In this document: piece after piece, positions 8,122-16,770 of the stretch
How positions within the stretch are numbered: the first letter of the stretch is position 1
Layout of the letters: each line of letters begins with the position of its first letter
Assembly: GCA_017428925.1 (NCBI GenBank)
Contig: JAFRPY010000116.1
Location: 1 to 35,392, forward strand
Direction: 5' to 3'
Length of the DNA stretch: 35,392 bases
Source of the DNA: Prevotella sp.
GTDB lineage: Bacteria; Bacteroidota; Bacteroidia; Bacteroidales; Bacteroidaceae
Translations under genes and position numbers: made by a program
The notes under the pieces: generated by a model
Database searches by the model: none
The model's input: only the letters and a program-made list of their open reading frames with translations
What the model was told of the DNA's origin: nothing

Positions 8122-10872
8122 TTACTTGCGTCCGGCCTGCGTTATCAGTTCCCTGACGTTATTGTTGAAGGCATCGGCAGCCAGCAGGTCTTCCAAATTG
8201 AGGTGCATGCGGTAGCGCCAATAATGGCGGGGGTTGGCTGGGATGTTCACGCGCTCGGCATTGGCATCGGGCAAACGAAGGCACTCGTCGATGGCCAGCC
8301 AATCCTGAAGCGCGAGGACGCAAAGCATGGAGGGACAGGTGAGATGACGGGAAATGATGTCGCGAGCCAGCCAGCCGGGAAGCGGATGGGGTGCCTGGTC
8401 GCCTCGATAGAGCATGGTGCTGTAGTACTCCTGCGTGCGTTGCTCGTCTTCGTCCCACCACATGCGGAGGGTGGGCATATCGTGAGAGGAGATGGTGCAG
8501 ACGCTGCGATAGGGATTGCGCGACAGATGGCCGAACTTCACCGACGGATCTTTCGGCATCGACTGGAGTTCGAGCGAGAGGATGCGCAGTTCGTTCATCA
8601 CCCAGGGCACACAGTCGGGCACCATGCCGAGGTCTTCGGCACAGACGAGCATGCGGGTGGCCTGCACCAGAAGAGGCAGTTTCTTCATGGCCTCACGATA
8701 CCAGAACTGGTTGTTGCGACGATAATAGTAGTCGTTGTAAATCTTGTTGAAGACGAACTTGTCGCTGTCGTAGAGGCTCTCGTAGATGAAATCGAGCTGG
8801 GCGGAAATGCGCGGATGGAATTTCTCGGGATTGCGATGGTCGCGCACAAAGAGCACGTCGGAAATGAGGGCATACAGGCCGTCGCGCAGGTCACTAAGTG
8901 AAGAGTGAAGAGTGGGAAGTGAAGAGTGAAGAGTGAAGATTGAAGAATCTTTGGGTTGGCTCTTCATGTTTGACTCTACGCTTTGATACCACGCCTCGAT
9001 TTTGCGCTGGGTATTGTATTCCGGCTTCATGCGATAGCGGCCGTCGTGGGTGGGCTCCAGGAACTGTTGTTTCACGTAGTCGGCATCCTCGTGGAAGATG
9101 CGTTCGAGCGTCCAGTCCATGATGAACGGCTCGAGGAATAGCTCATCCTGGAAATGAAGTCCGTAGGCTTCGATTTCCTCGCGCGTCATGGCCAATGATG
9201 GAGCAAACTGTCCGAGCAGTCCGTGGACGGCATCAACGGGGATCTCCCAGATGCGGAAGAATCCGAGCACGTGGTCGATGCGGTAGGCATCGAAGTATTT
9301 TGACATGTTCTGGAAACGGCGTACCCACCACAGGCAGTCGTCCTTAAGCATGGCCTCCCAGTTGTAGGTGGGGAATCCCCAGTTCTGTCCGTTCACCGAG
9401 AAATCATCGGGCGGAGCACCCGCCTGTCCGTTCAGGTTGAAGTAGCGCGGCTCCTGCCATACATCGCACCCGTAGCGGTTGACGCCGATGGGGATGTCGC
9501 CCTTGAGGATGACGCCATGCTGGCGGGCATACTCGTGCACCTCGCACATCTGGGAATAGAGCAGGAACTGGACGAAATAGCTGTAGGCCACCTCTTTGTA
9601 CTGCTTGGTGCGCGGCGACGAAAGCTGGGCACGGTCTTTCTCGTTCCACGAACGATGGTCGGGCCACTGGGAATAGTCGGCTGTGCCGTAGCGGTCGCGC
9701 ATAGAGCAATACTGTGCGTAGGGCACCAGCCAATGTTTTTCTTCCTCGAAAAATTTCTTGAACTTTGCGCTGGCCAACACTTTCTTGCCTTCCTGCTGGT
9801 AGAGCAGTTGTAGGTATTCGTTCTTGGCGTTGTTCACGCGCTCGTAGTCGATTTGTGGAAGTGCATTGAGTTCCTGACGAAGTGTCTCAAATTCCTCGGC
9901 CTTCTTCTTGTCGGCCAAAGCGGGCAATGACGTGAAATCGGCATACTGCGGATGAAGGGCGAAGATGCTGATGCACGAATAGGGGTAGCTGTCGGTCCAT
10001 GTGCGGGTGTTGGTGGTGTCGTTGATGGGCAACACCTGAAGCACACGCTGACGGGTGAGTGAAACCCAGTCGACCATTTTTTTCAAATCACCGAAATCGC
10101 CGACGCCAAAACTCGTCTTGCTGCGCAACGAGAAGACGGGCACCAGCGTTCCTGCTATCTTCTGGTTGTAAATGGGGAACAGGGCCTCGGGCAGTTCATA
10201 GACCACCACGTCGCCAGCCTCGAGCGGCGGCAGTTCCACATAGCGGTTGCAGCCGCCTTCCCAGATAGGCGTCACGTCGTCTTCCTCGTCGAGCACCACG
10301 AACTTGAATTCGATGGGATTCGTCTGAAGCTTCGTTGCATCCAGATTAACCACCCATTCGTTGTAGTTATGCTCGCTCATGGGAACGGCCTTACGGATTT
10401 CCCATGCGCCCAGCACCGGGTCGCTGCCGATGATGGCCAGCCGCTCTTCCTGGCGAAGCTGCGGGGCACGAACCTTCAGGCGGACCGTAGTAGTGAAATC
10501 ACGTACCGGACTTTTCACCACGGCATGCCGGGCCACGCATTCAGTGAAGGCAGAACTGTAGAGATAGCTGTCTTCGGGCATGTCGATCCAGTGGTCGTAA
10601 ATGATGTAGTTGACGCCCTTCTGACTGGCCATTTCCAGCCGATGGGCAGCCACGAGCCACTCGTGGCGGGTGGTCTGTCCGTCGCAGTCGACGCTATAAT
10701 GATAATCGATGACATCGCCCACTTTGCGGTGAGCGTTGATTTCGCACGACCAGTGCTGTCCGTCGAGAGAACTCATACGATAAGCCGAGGCCTTGCCATC
10801 GTTCCCATCGATGTTAAGTACCAACTGTTCATCGAACGAGGTGTGGTACTCTATATTAAATCTTAATATCAT
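8122..10872 (-). CDS. malQ: 4-alpha-glucanotransferase (GH77, MalQ) with two N-terminal CBM20-like modules
   Basis: A 916-residue amylomaltase that transfers alpha-1,4-glucan segments between maltodextrins, releasing glucose; expected in the cytoplasm, as no signal peptide is present. Two starch-binding CBM20-like modules lie at about 1-95 and 128-228. The GH77 barrel begins near 240 (GTLVPVFSLRSKTSFGVGDF). The catalytic triad is visible: nucleophile D533 in YRIDHVLGF, acid/base E746 in CAEDLG, and D798 in SSHDMP. About 17 residues at 643-659 (SSIFTLHSSLPTLHSSLS) are encoded by a GTGAAGA-type repeat and look like an in-frame insertion in a loop. It lies downstream of the MFS gene with its own operator and -7-like box. 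Confidence 0.95.
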   Translation of the reverse strand: MILRFNIEYHTSFDEQLVLNIDGNDGKASAYRMSSLDGQHWSCEINAHRKVGDVIDYHYSVDCDGQTTRHEWLVAAHRLEMASQKGVNYIIYDHWIDMPEDSYLYSSAFTECVARHAVVKSPVRDFTTTVRLKVRAPQLRQEERLAIIGSDPVLGAWEIRKAVPMSEHNYNEWVVNLDATKLQTNPIEFKFVVLDEEDDVTPIWEGGCNRYVELPPLEAGDVVVYELPEALFPIYNQKIAGTLVPVFSLRSKTSFGVGDFGDLKKMVDWVSLTRQRVLQVLPINDTTNTRTWTDSYPYSCISIFALHPQYADFTSLPALADKKKAEEFETLRQELNALPQIDYERVNNAKNEYLQLLYQQEGKKVLASAKFKKFFEEEKHWLVPYAQYCSMRDRYGTADYSQWPDHRSWNEKDRAQLSSPRTKQYKEVAYSYFVQFLLYSQMCEVHEYARQHGVILKGDIPIGVNRYGCDVWQEPRYFNLNGQAGAPPDDFSVNGQNWGFPTYNWEAMLKDDCLWWVRRFQNMSKYFDAYRIDHVLGFFRIWEIPVDAVHGLLGQFAPSLAMTREEIEAYGLHFQDELFLEPFIMDWTLERIFHEDADYVKQQFLEPTHDGRYRMKPEYNTQRKIEAWYQSVESNMKSQPKDSSIFTLHSSLPTLHSSLSDLRDGLYALISDVLFVRDHRNPEKFHPRISAQLDFIYESLYDSDKFVFNKIYNDYYYRRNNQFWYREAMKKLPLLVQATRMLVCAEDLGMVPDCVPWVMNELRILSLELQSMPKDPSVKFGHLSRNPYRSVCTISSHDMPTLRMWWDEDEQRTQEYYSTMLYRGDQAPHPLPGWLARDIISRHLTCPSMLCVLALQDWLAIDECLRLPDANAERVNIPANPRHYWRYRMHLNLEDLLAADAFNNNVRELITQAGRK
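8897..8946. repeat. Heptamer-type (GTGAAGA) repeat inside malQ
   Basis: On the plus strand the stretch reads AGTGAAG AGTGAAG AGTGGGA, then AGTGAAG AGTGAAG AGTGAAG ATTGAAGA: two blocks of near-identical heptamers. Such GTGAAGA runs look like intergenic dispersed repeats of Bacteroidales. Here the repeat is in frame within a catalytic gene and adds a Ser/Leu/Thr/His-rich loop. Confidence 0.7.
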
Positions 10873-10900
10873 AGACTGTTAAGTTAGTTGTTCTTGGGTG

Positions 10901-10908
10901 CTAAATTA
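10901..10908 (-). promoter_or_regulatory. Probable -7 box of malQ (one mismatch)
   Basis: The minus strand reads TAATTTAG, one mismatch to TAnnTTTG, 28 bp before the malQ start. It lies 54 nt from the LacI-type operator core, almost the same distance as in the other operator-linked promoters here, which is the main support for the call. No -33 box is seen at the usual distance. Confidence 0.45.
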
Positions 10909-10952
10909 CGAAGAATTCGCTTGCGGTGTTCGCAAATTGTCCACTTTATGAA

Positions 10953-10986
10953 CAAATTGTCGTGCAAACGTTTGCACGACAATTTG
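10953..10986. promoter_or_regulatory. 34-bp perfect palindrome containing a LacI-family operator (malQ upstream)
   Basis: Both 17-bp arms match perfectly around 10969/10970. The core TGCAAACGTTTGCA (10963-10976) is a classic LacI/GalR-type operator with a central CG, flanked by CGAC/GTCG and AATTTG/CAAATT arms. The identical core is between lacI and susC. It sits between the MFS stop and the malQ start, upstream of malQ. It has no T-tract, so I call it an operator and not a terminator. Confidence 0.8.
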
Positions 10987-11016
10987 GGGAAACACATGGT
11001 ATTGATACAACAATTA

Positions 11017-12315
11017 TCACTTCTTTTCTTTTATCAGCCATACGCAGCAGGCACCCAAGACGAGCAGTACTCCGGCGACGATCATCATGTTCTCCTGCTG
11101 GCTGCCCACCAGATGGAGGATGGAGCCTCCGCAAAGGGCGGCCACAATCTGCGGCAGACAGATGGTACCATTGAACAGACCGAGATAGGCACCCATGTGT
11201 CCGTAGCCCTGCAGGGCATTGGTGACAAAAGTGAACGGCATGGCCAGCATGGCAGCCCATGCACAACCGATGAGCAGGAAGGGCACAATCTGCAGGTATT
11301 TATCTGGACAGAAGGGGATAAGCGCGAAGCCTATGGCACCAAGCACCAGACTAAATGCGTATGCCATCTTGGTGTTCTTGAAACGAGGCAGGATGGTGGC
11401 CCATACCACCGAGCCCATTGCCTGAATGGCATAGAGCACTCCAGTCCAGTTGCCTGCTATCTGGTAATCCTCGGTGACGGGATCAGTGGTATTCCATACC
11501 GTTGCCGAAACGGCATCCACGACGTATGTCCACATATAGAGGAAAGCCGCCCAGCAGAAGAACTGTACCAGTCCGACGCGCCAGAATGTAGAAGGAGCAT
11601 TCTTGAGTAGCGTAATCCAGTTGGCGCTCTCCTCTTTCTCGGTACTCACGGGGTTATACTGAAGGTATTCCTGCGGATTCCATTCCCTGACCTTCAGCAC
11701 GGTATAGATGACACAAAGAATCAGTATGGCCGCACCGATATAGAATGACCAAATAACACTGTCGGGAACAACACCTTCGGGTGCCACATTCTTCAATCCT
11801 ATCCAAGTGAAGAAGAACGGAAACAGGAAACCGACCACCGAGCCGGCATTACACAGGAACGACTGAATGCTGTAGGCCTTGGCCTTCTGTTTTTCGTTCA
11901 CCATATCACCCACCAACATCTTAAACGGCTGCATGGCCATGTTGATGGAAGTATCAAGCAGCATCAGCGCAAAAAGCCCGAAGATGAGTGCCGTACCCAC
12001 GCCCATACCGAACGAACCGGCATTGGGCAGCAGGCACATCACCGCAACGGCCAGGGCTGCTCCGATAAACAAATAGGGAATTCGACGGCCGAAACGCGTC
12101 CACGTCTTATCAGAAAGCGTTCCCACGATGGGCTGCACCAGAATACCCATCAGCGGGGGCAGAATCCAGAAGAAACTCAGCGAATGGGGATCGGCACCCA
12201 GTGTGCGGAATATTCGCGAGATGTTAGCACTCTGCAGCGCGTATGCAATCTGCACACCAAAGAACCCGAAACTCAGGTTCCACAACTTCCAAAAACTTAA
12301 ATTCGGTTTTTCCAT
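11017..12315 (-). CDS. MFS sugar transporter (maltose/maltodextrin type, SLC45/GPH-like)
   Basis: A polytopic inner-membrane carrier of about 432 residues with around 12 hydrophobic segments. After the first helices it has the MFS motif-A-like loop LSDKTWTRFGRRIPYL. It resembles carriers encoded with malQ and SusCD in Bacteroidetes starch loci, so import of maltose or short maltodextrins by cation symport is likely. The frame is open to 12366 with other starts at 12339 and 12366. I chose the ATG at 12315 (MEKPNLSFWKLWN) because the conserved region begins there and an A-rich leader precedes it; 12339 is also possible. It follows lacI by about 100 bp, including a GC-rich palindromic repeat, and is probably cotranscribed with it. 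Confidence 0.88.
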   Translation of the reverse strand: MEKPNLSFWKLWNLSFGFFGVQIAYALQSANISRIFRTLGADPHSLSFFWILPPLMGILVQPIVGTLSDKTWTRFGRRIPYLFIGAALAVAVMCLLPNAGSFGMGVGTALIFGLFALMLLDTSINMAMQPFKMLVGDMVNEKQKAKAYSIQSFLCNAGSVVGFLFPFFFTWIGLKNVAPEGVVPDSVIWSFYIGAAILILCVIYTVLKVREWNPQEYLQYNPVSTEKEESANWITLLKNAPSTFWRVGLVQFFCWAAFLYMWTYVVDAVSATVWNTTDPVTEDYQIAGNWTGVLYAIQAMGSVVWATILPRFKNTKMAYAFSLVLGAIGFALIPFCPDKYLQIVPFLLIGCAWAAMLAMPFTFVTNALQGYGHMGAYLGLFNGTICLPQIVAALCGGSILHLVGSQQENMMIVAGVLLVLGACCVWLIKEKK

Positions 12316-12373
12316 ATTTTTTTCGTTAATTGTTTTCATTTTTTCTGCGGTGCGACCGCAGAACACCTGACGG

Positions 12374-12414
12374 TTACCCCCATCCCTTCGGGAGGGGGGA
12401 GAGGGGGGGGGTTT
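12374..12414. repeat. GC-rich palindromic (REP-like) repeat with a G9 run between lacI and the MFS gene
   Basis: A near-palindrome CCCCCATCCC TTC GGGAGGGGG (about 12377-12399, one mismatch in the stem) is followed by GAGA-type spacing and nine consecutive G at 12403-12411. It begins just after the lacI stop. Similar CCTCCC..GGGAGG segments occur inside ispD. On the minus strand it could also slow or partly terminate transcription from lacI into the MFS gene. Confidence 0.6.
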
Positions 12415-13446
12415 TTACCTCGTCGTCCCCCTTACCACCAGGCGCGTGCGCACCACTTTTTTCTCCACCTTATCCATTGGAGTGATGCCCTCCACCTGAT
12501 TCACAAGAATGTCGACAGCCTCCTCGCCCACCATGTAGCCACGCTGTTCGACGGTGGTCAGCTGGGGTTCACAGGCAATGGCACGTTCACCATTGGTAAA
12601 CCCGCAGATGCTGATTTCTTCGGGCACCTTAAAGCCCAAGCGCTTCACGGTGTAGAGAATGCCTATGGCCGTATCGTCGTTCACGGCAAAAAAGGCGTCA
12701 GGACGGTCGGCGCGCTCCATCACCTCGGGCGTCAGCACCTCGGCGTCGTCGCGGCAGTCGCAGATAAAGCGCAGCGAGTCGTCGACCTCTAAACTGTGTT
12801 TCAAGATGGCATCCCGATAACCGTTGTAGCGGTTTTTCGAAATCTCCATCGTCATCGGCGAACCATAGTAGGCGATCCGTTTGCATCCCGTATCGATGAG
12901 ATGACTGACGGCAGTGAATGCCCCCATGTAGTCATCCACCACCACCCTATTGCTGTTCATTCCCGTGCAGATGCGGTCGTAGAACACCAGCGGGATGTTC
13001 TTGTCAAGGAGTTCCTGGAAATGGTCGTACCGCTTAGTGTCCTTAGCCTGAGAGACAATCACGCCACAGACACGGCTATGCTGGAACGACTCACAGATAC
13101 GAACCTCGCGTTCGTACTTCTCGCCACTCTGCGCCACAACTACAGAATAGCCGCGAACATTGGCCTGTTCTTCGATGCCGGCCAAAATGCTGGAGAAATA
13201 GAAATGATTGATTTGCGGAATAATGACTCCGATGAGCGTGCTGGGACGTGTCTTGCTCCTACGGAGCGACTCAGCAATGGCATTGGGATAGAAATTATGT
13301 TCGCGGGCGAAAGACTTGATGCGCTCACGCTGCTCAGCAGAGATGCGCGGAGAGTCTTTCAGCGCCCTCGACACCGTAGCCACGCTCACTCCCAGCTCGC
13401 GGGCAATATCCTTCATTGTATACGTTGATTTTGCTGTCATCATCAA
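12415..13446 (-). CDS. LacI/GalR-family transcriptional regulator of the starch locus
   Basis: A 343-residue regulator with an N-terminal helix-turn-helix (TMKDIARELGVSVATVSRAL, about 10-29) and hinge, then a periplasmic-binding-protein-like sugar-sensing core (about 65-335). It is divergent from susC, with a single operator midway, and starts the minus-strand genes lacI, MFS, malQ. The regular distance between operators and -7 boxes at four promoters, plus their missing -33 boxes, suggests it activates them in response to a maltodextrin, including its own gene; this is inference. Starts at 13446, 13443 or 13440 are all possible. Confidence 0.92.
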   Translation of the reverse strand: MMMTAKSTYTMKDIARELGVSVATVSRALKDSPRISAEQRERIKSFAREHNFYPNAIAESLRRSKTRPSTLIGVIIPQINHFYFSSILAGIEEQANVRGYSVVVAQSGEKYEREVRICESFQHSRVCGVIVSQAKDTKRYDHFQELLDKNIPLVFYDRICTGMNSNRVVVDDYMGAFTAVSHLIDTGCKRIAYYGSPMTMEISKNRYNGYRDAILKHSLEVDDSLRFICDCRDDAEVLTPEVMERADRPDAFFAVNDDTAIGILYTVKRLGFKVPEEISICGFTNGERAIACEPQLTTVEQRGYMVGEEAVDILVNQVEGITPMDKVEKKVVRTRLVVRGTTR

Positions 13447-13465
13447 GAGGTTAGCAATCCGACTG

Positions 13466-13473
13466 CAAAGTTA
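13466..13473 (-). promoter_or_regulatory. -7 box of lacI
   Basis: The minus strand reads TAACTTTG, matching TAnnTTTG, 19 bp before the lacI start. Exactly 55 nt separate it from the operator at 13529-13542. No TTTG -33 box is found at the normal spacing. Confidence 0.65.
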
Positions 13474-13528
13474 AACAAAAGTTTTATACGATGTAACGGG
13501 TACAAATTTAATAATAAAGTTTTGCAAA

Positions 13529-13542
13529 TGCAAACGTTTGCA
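13529..13542. promoter_or_regulatory. LacI-family operator shared by lacI and susC
   Basis: A perfect 14-bp palindrome TGCAAACGTTTGCA in the lacI-susC divergent region. It lies exactly 55 nt from the lacI -7 box on one side and 55 nt from the susC -7 box on the other, a symmetrical arrangement that would let one bound regulator serve both promoters. Confidence 0.85.
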
Positions 13543-13597
13543 CACACAAATCTATTGATTTATGTCAATTGTTAGTACAACTTTACATAAATAAAAC

Positions 13598-13605
13598 TAA
13601 ATTTG
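13598..13605 (+). promoter_or_regulatory. -7 box of the susC operon
   Basis: TAAATTTG matches TAnnTTTG and lies 51 bp before the susC start. The -33 TTTG is absent at 19-21 nt, consistent with a promoter that needs an activator. Confidence 0.65.
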
Positions 13606-13656
13606 CAACGAAAATAACTAAAAACATATAAACGCTAACTAAAAAAAAATCGAACA

Positions 13657-16600
13657 ATGATGAAGCAGGTAAAATTTACTATGCCGATTAGGATGCTTGC
13701 ATTGATATGCGGGCTGATCCTCTCAGCAAGTGCCTTTGCACAGCAAATCACTGTCAACGGCCATGTTAAAGATGCTACCGGCGAAGCCGTCATTGGTGCC
13801 ACCGTGCAAGTCGTAGGACAAACGGGCGGAGCCATTACCGACATCGACGGAAACTTCTCAATCAAAGCCAACCAGGGTGACCAGATCAAGGTTACCTTCG
13901 TAGGTTATCAGGACGCCATCGTGGCCGCCGCTCCCAATGTGGTGGTAACGATGCAGGACGATGCCCAGACCCTGGAAAACGTGGTGGTTATCGGTTACGG
14001 CCGCGCCAAGAAAAGCGACCTGACGGGTTCTGTGACGGCCATCAAGCCCGACGACAAGAACAAAGGTCTCCAGACAAGTGCCCAAGACATGTTGCAGGGT
14101 AAGGTGGCTGGTGTGAACATCACCAACAGCGGCGGTCAGCCCGGTGCTGGTGCTACCATCCGCATTCGTGGCGGCTCATCTCTGAACGCCTCCAACGATC
14201 CGTTGATTGTTATCGACGGTTTGACGATGGACAGCTACGGCAAGGAAGGTACGTCTAACCCCCTGTCTCTTGTGAACCCGAACGACATTGAATCGTTCAC
14301 CGTATTGAAGGATGCTTCTGCAACGGCCATCTATGGTAGCCGTGCTTCTAATGGTGTTATCATCATCACCACGAAGAAGGGACGTGCAGGCTCTGCTCCA
14401 TCGGTGACCTATAATGGCAATGTTTCGGTAGGTATTGTCAGCAAAACACTTGACGTGATGAACACCGGTGAGTATCTTCCCTATATCAAGAACCTCGTGA
14501 TGAATTCCCGAGGATATTCAGAGGAAGAGTATCTGGCCAGCAGCGAGTATGCCAACTTAGGCTATTTCGACGAGCAAGGCAACCATCTCTTTGCTGATAC
14601 CGACTGGCAGAAAGAGATTTACCGCACGGCTGTCTCAACAGACCATAACATCACCGTTACGGGAGGCTTGAAGAACATGCCCTACCGTGTAAGTTTTGGT
14701 TTCACCGACCAGAACGGTATCGTAAAGAAGAGCGACTACCAGCGCTATACGGCCAGCATCAATGTGTCGCCCACATTGCTGGACAAGCACCTGACGTTCA
14801 ACATCAATGCCAAGGGAATGTACTCTAAGACCGACTACAACAACGGAGGTGCAATCTACAACGCCCTAAGCATGGACCCCACCAAGCCCATCTACGCTGT
14901 CACCAGCGAAATGAAGAAGGGTTACGGCGGTTATTGGCAGTGGCCCAGCACTGCTACATGGTCTGACACCGAATGGAAAGCCAACAAGAACTCATTGGCT
15001 CCCCAGAACCCTGTGGCAGCACTGGAACTGTATGACTGTGTAGGTAAGACCAAGTCATTGGTCGGAAACATCGAGGTGGTCTACAAACTGCACGGATTTG
15101 AGGACCTGCAGTTCCACGTCAATGCAGGTATGGACCTGACAAGCGGTAAGTCGGATACAAGCCAAAGCCCCTATAGTTTCGACAACTACTATTATGGCTT
15201 CTATTCCAACAGCAAGACCGACACCTACAACCTCTCGCTGAACGCCTATGCCGACTATATGAAAGAAATCGGCATCCATAACTTCAGCATCATGGCCGGT
15301 TACGAATGGCAGCACTTCCACAAGAAAAACAGCTATCACTCCTATGGCCTCTATCCCTCTACCAACACCGAGAGCCCGGGGGCATACTATAATGAATCTG
15401 CCAACCCAGACTACAAGACCGAGAACTATCTCGTTTCGTTCTTCGGACGTCTCAACTACACACTATTGGAGCGTTACATGCTCACAGCCACCCTGCGTGC
15501 CGACGGTTCTTCACGCTTCAACTGGCTGAAGACTGCCGACAACCAGCAGTGGGGTCTGTTCCCCTCTGCCGCATTCGCATGGAAGATCAACGAAGAAGCT
15601 TTCCTGAAGAATGCCACATGGCTTTCCGACTTCAAACTTCGTCTCGGCTGGGGTATCACCGGTCAGCAGGAAGGTATAGGTGACTATACATACATCCCGA
15701 CCTATACGCCAAACATACAGGGAGCATACTACGACCTGTTCGGCGACGGCACTACTACTCGTCCTGATGGATTCTATCAGGCTCTGACATGGGAGAAGAC
15801 CACTACTTGGAACGCTGGTATCGACTTTGGCATCCTGAACGACCGTCTGACCTTCAATCTGGATGTCTACCACCGCAAGACCAAGGACCTGATCAACGAG
15901 GTGGTACTTCCCGTGGGAACGAACTTCTCCAACAAGATCAACAAGAACATCGGTTCATTGCACAACACGGGTATTGAGTTTGCAGCCAACTGGCGTGCCA
16001 TCCAGACCAAGGACCTCTCTTGGCAGTTGGGTTACAACGTAACTTGGAACAAGAACGAGATTGACGAACTGGTTGACGGTACGAACCCCGACTACATGAT
16101 TCTTCACGGTGGAGCAGCCTACGGTGTCGGCGGCAATGTCAAGTCCTACCACGTAGGCTCGCCTGTTGAGGCCTTCTATGTTTACCAGCAGGTATATGAC
16201 CAAAACGGTCAGCCCATCCTCGGGCAGTTTGTAGATCGCAATGGCGACGGCACCGTCACTGCAGCCGACCGTTACTTCTACAAGAAGTCGAACCCCGATG
16301 TGACTATGGGATTCACCTCGAAGGTGCTGTGGAAGAACTGGGACTTCAGCTTCTCAATGCGTGCTAACATCAACAACTACGTTTACAATGGCGTAGAGGC
16401 TGGCGGCATCTCCAACGTGTCCATCACCGGTCTCTATACAGGTAATGCCTGGCACAATGTCTATAAAGACGCTGCAGAGAAAGAATGGACAGCTACCAGC
16501 GAGAAGACAACCCTCTCTGACTACTTCATCCAGAACGCTTCGTTCCTAAAGATGGACAACATCACCTTAGGATACTCTTTCGACAAGCTGTTCAACACCA

Positions 16601-16749
16601 AAATCAACGGTCGTGTATTCCTTACTGCTCAAAACGTGTTCACCATCACGAAGTATAAGGGTATCGACCCCGAAATCGACGGTGGCTACGACGGCAGCAT
16701 CTATCCGCGCCCGTTTATGGGAATCTTCGGTCTGAGTCTGAATTTCTAA
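13657..16749 (+). CDS. susC: SusC/RagA-family TonB-dependent outer-membrane receptor
   Basis: A 1030-residue outer-membrane channel for importing glycan oligomers with its SusD lipoprotein. It has a signal peptide ending ...ASAFA before QQ (cleavage about 28/29), a carboxypeptidase-regulatory-like domain (about 31-100), a plug domain starting near 108 (VVVIGYGRAKKSDLTGSV), and the SusC hallmark VLKDASATAIYGSRASNGVI. The remainder is beta-barrel, ending in the aromatic residue of GLSLNF as outer-membrane barrels do. It is the first gene of susC-D-E-F, 21 bp before susD. Starch-derived substrate is inferred from the neighbouring amylase, malQ and SusE/F-like genes. ATG at 13660 is an alternative start. 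Confidence 0.95.
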   Translation: MMKQVKFTMPIRMLALICGLILSASAFAQQITVNGHVKDATGEAVIGATVQVVGQTGGAITDIDGNFSIKANQGDQIKVTFVGYQDAIVAAAPNVVVTMQDDAQTLENVVVIGYGRAKKSDLTGSVTAIKPDDKNKGLQTSAQDMLQGKVAGVNITNSGGQPGAGATIRIRGGSSLNASNDPLIVIDGLTMDSYGKEGTSNPLSLVNPNDIESFTVLKDASATAIYGSRASNGVIIITTKKGRAGSAPSVTYNGNVSVGIVSKTLDVMNTGEYLPYIKNLVMNSRGYSEEEYLASSEYANLGYFDEQGNHLFADTDWQKEIYRTAVSTDHNITVTGGLKNMPYRVSFGFTDQNGIVKKSDYQRYTASINVSPTLLDKHLTFNINAKGMYSKTDYNNGGAIYNALSMDPTKPIYAVTSEMKKGYGGYWQWPSTATWSDTEWKANKNSLAPQNPVAALELYDCVGKTKSLVGNIEVVYKLHGFEDLQFHVNAGMDLTSGKSDTSQSPYSFDNYYYGFYSNSKTDTYNLSLNAYADYMKEIGIHNFSIMAGYEWQHFHKKNSYHSYGLYPSTNTESPGAYYNESANPDYKTENYLVSFFGRLNYTLLERYMLTATLRADGSSRFNWLKTADNQQWGLFPSAAFAWKINEEAFLKNATWLSDFKLRLGWGITGQQEGIGDYTYIPTYTPNIQGAYYDLFGDGTTTRPDGFYQALTWEKTTTWNAGIDFGILNDRLTFNLDVYHRKTKDLINEVVLPVGTNFSNKINKNIGSLHNTGIEFAANWRAIQTKDLSWQLGYNVTWNKNEIDELVDGTNPDYMILHGGAAYGVGGNVKSYHVGSPVEAFYVYQQVYDQNGQPILGQFVDRNGDGTVTAADRYFYKKSNPDVTMGFTSKVLWKNWDFSFSMRANINNYVYNGVEAGGISNVSITGLYTGNAWHNVYKDAAEKEWTATSEKTTLSDYFIQNASFLKMDNITLGYSFDKLFNTKINGRVFLTAQNVFTITKYKGIDPEIDGGYDGSIYPRPFMGIFGLSLNF

Positions 16750-16770
16750 ACGATAAAAAAGGATACAATT

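Noticed and set aside
8116-8901. Long open frame on the plus strand (261 codons) opposite malQ
   Set aside because: It is antisense to conserved GH77 sequence with catalytic motifs; its open state follows from the high-GC codon use of malQ.
10953-10986. Rho-independent terminator of the MFS gene
   Set aside because: No T-tract follows on the minus strand and the core equals the operator between lacI and susC, so regulation is the better reading.
10888-11610. Plus-strand frame of 240 codons over the malQ upstream region and MFS gene
   Set aside because: It runs through the operator palindrome and antisense to clear MFS helices, with no promoter or recognisable domain.
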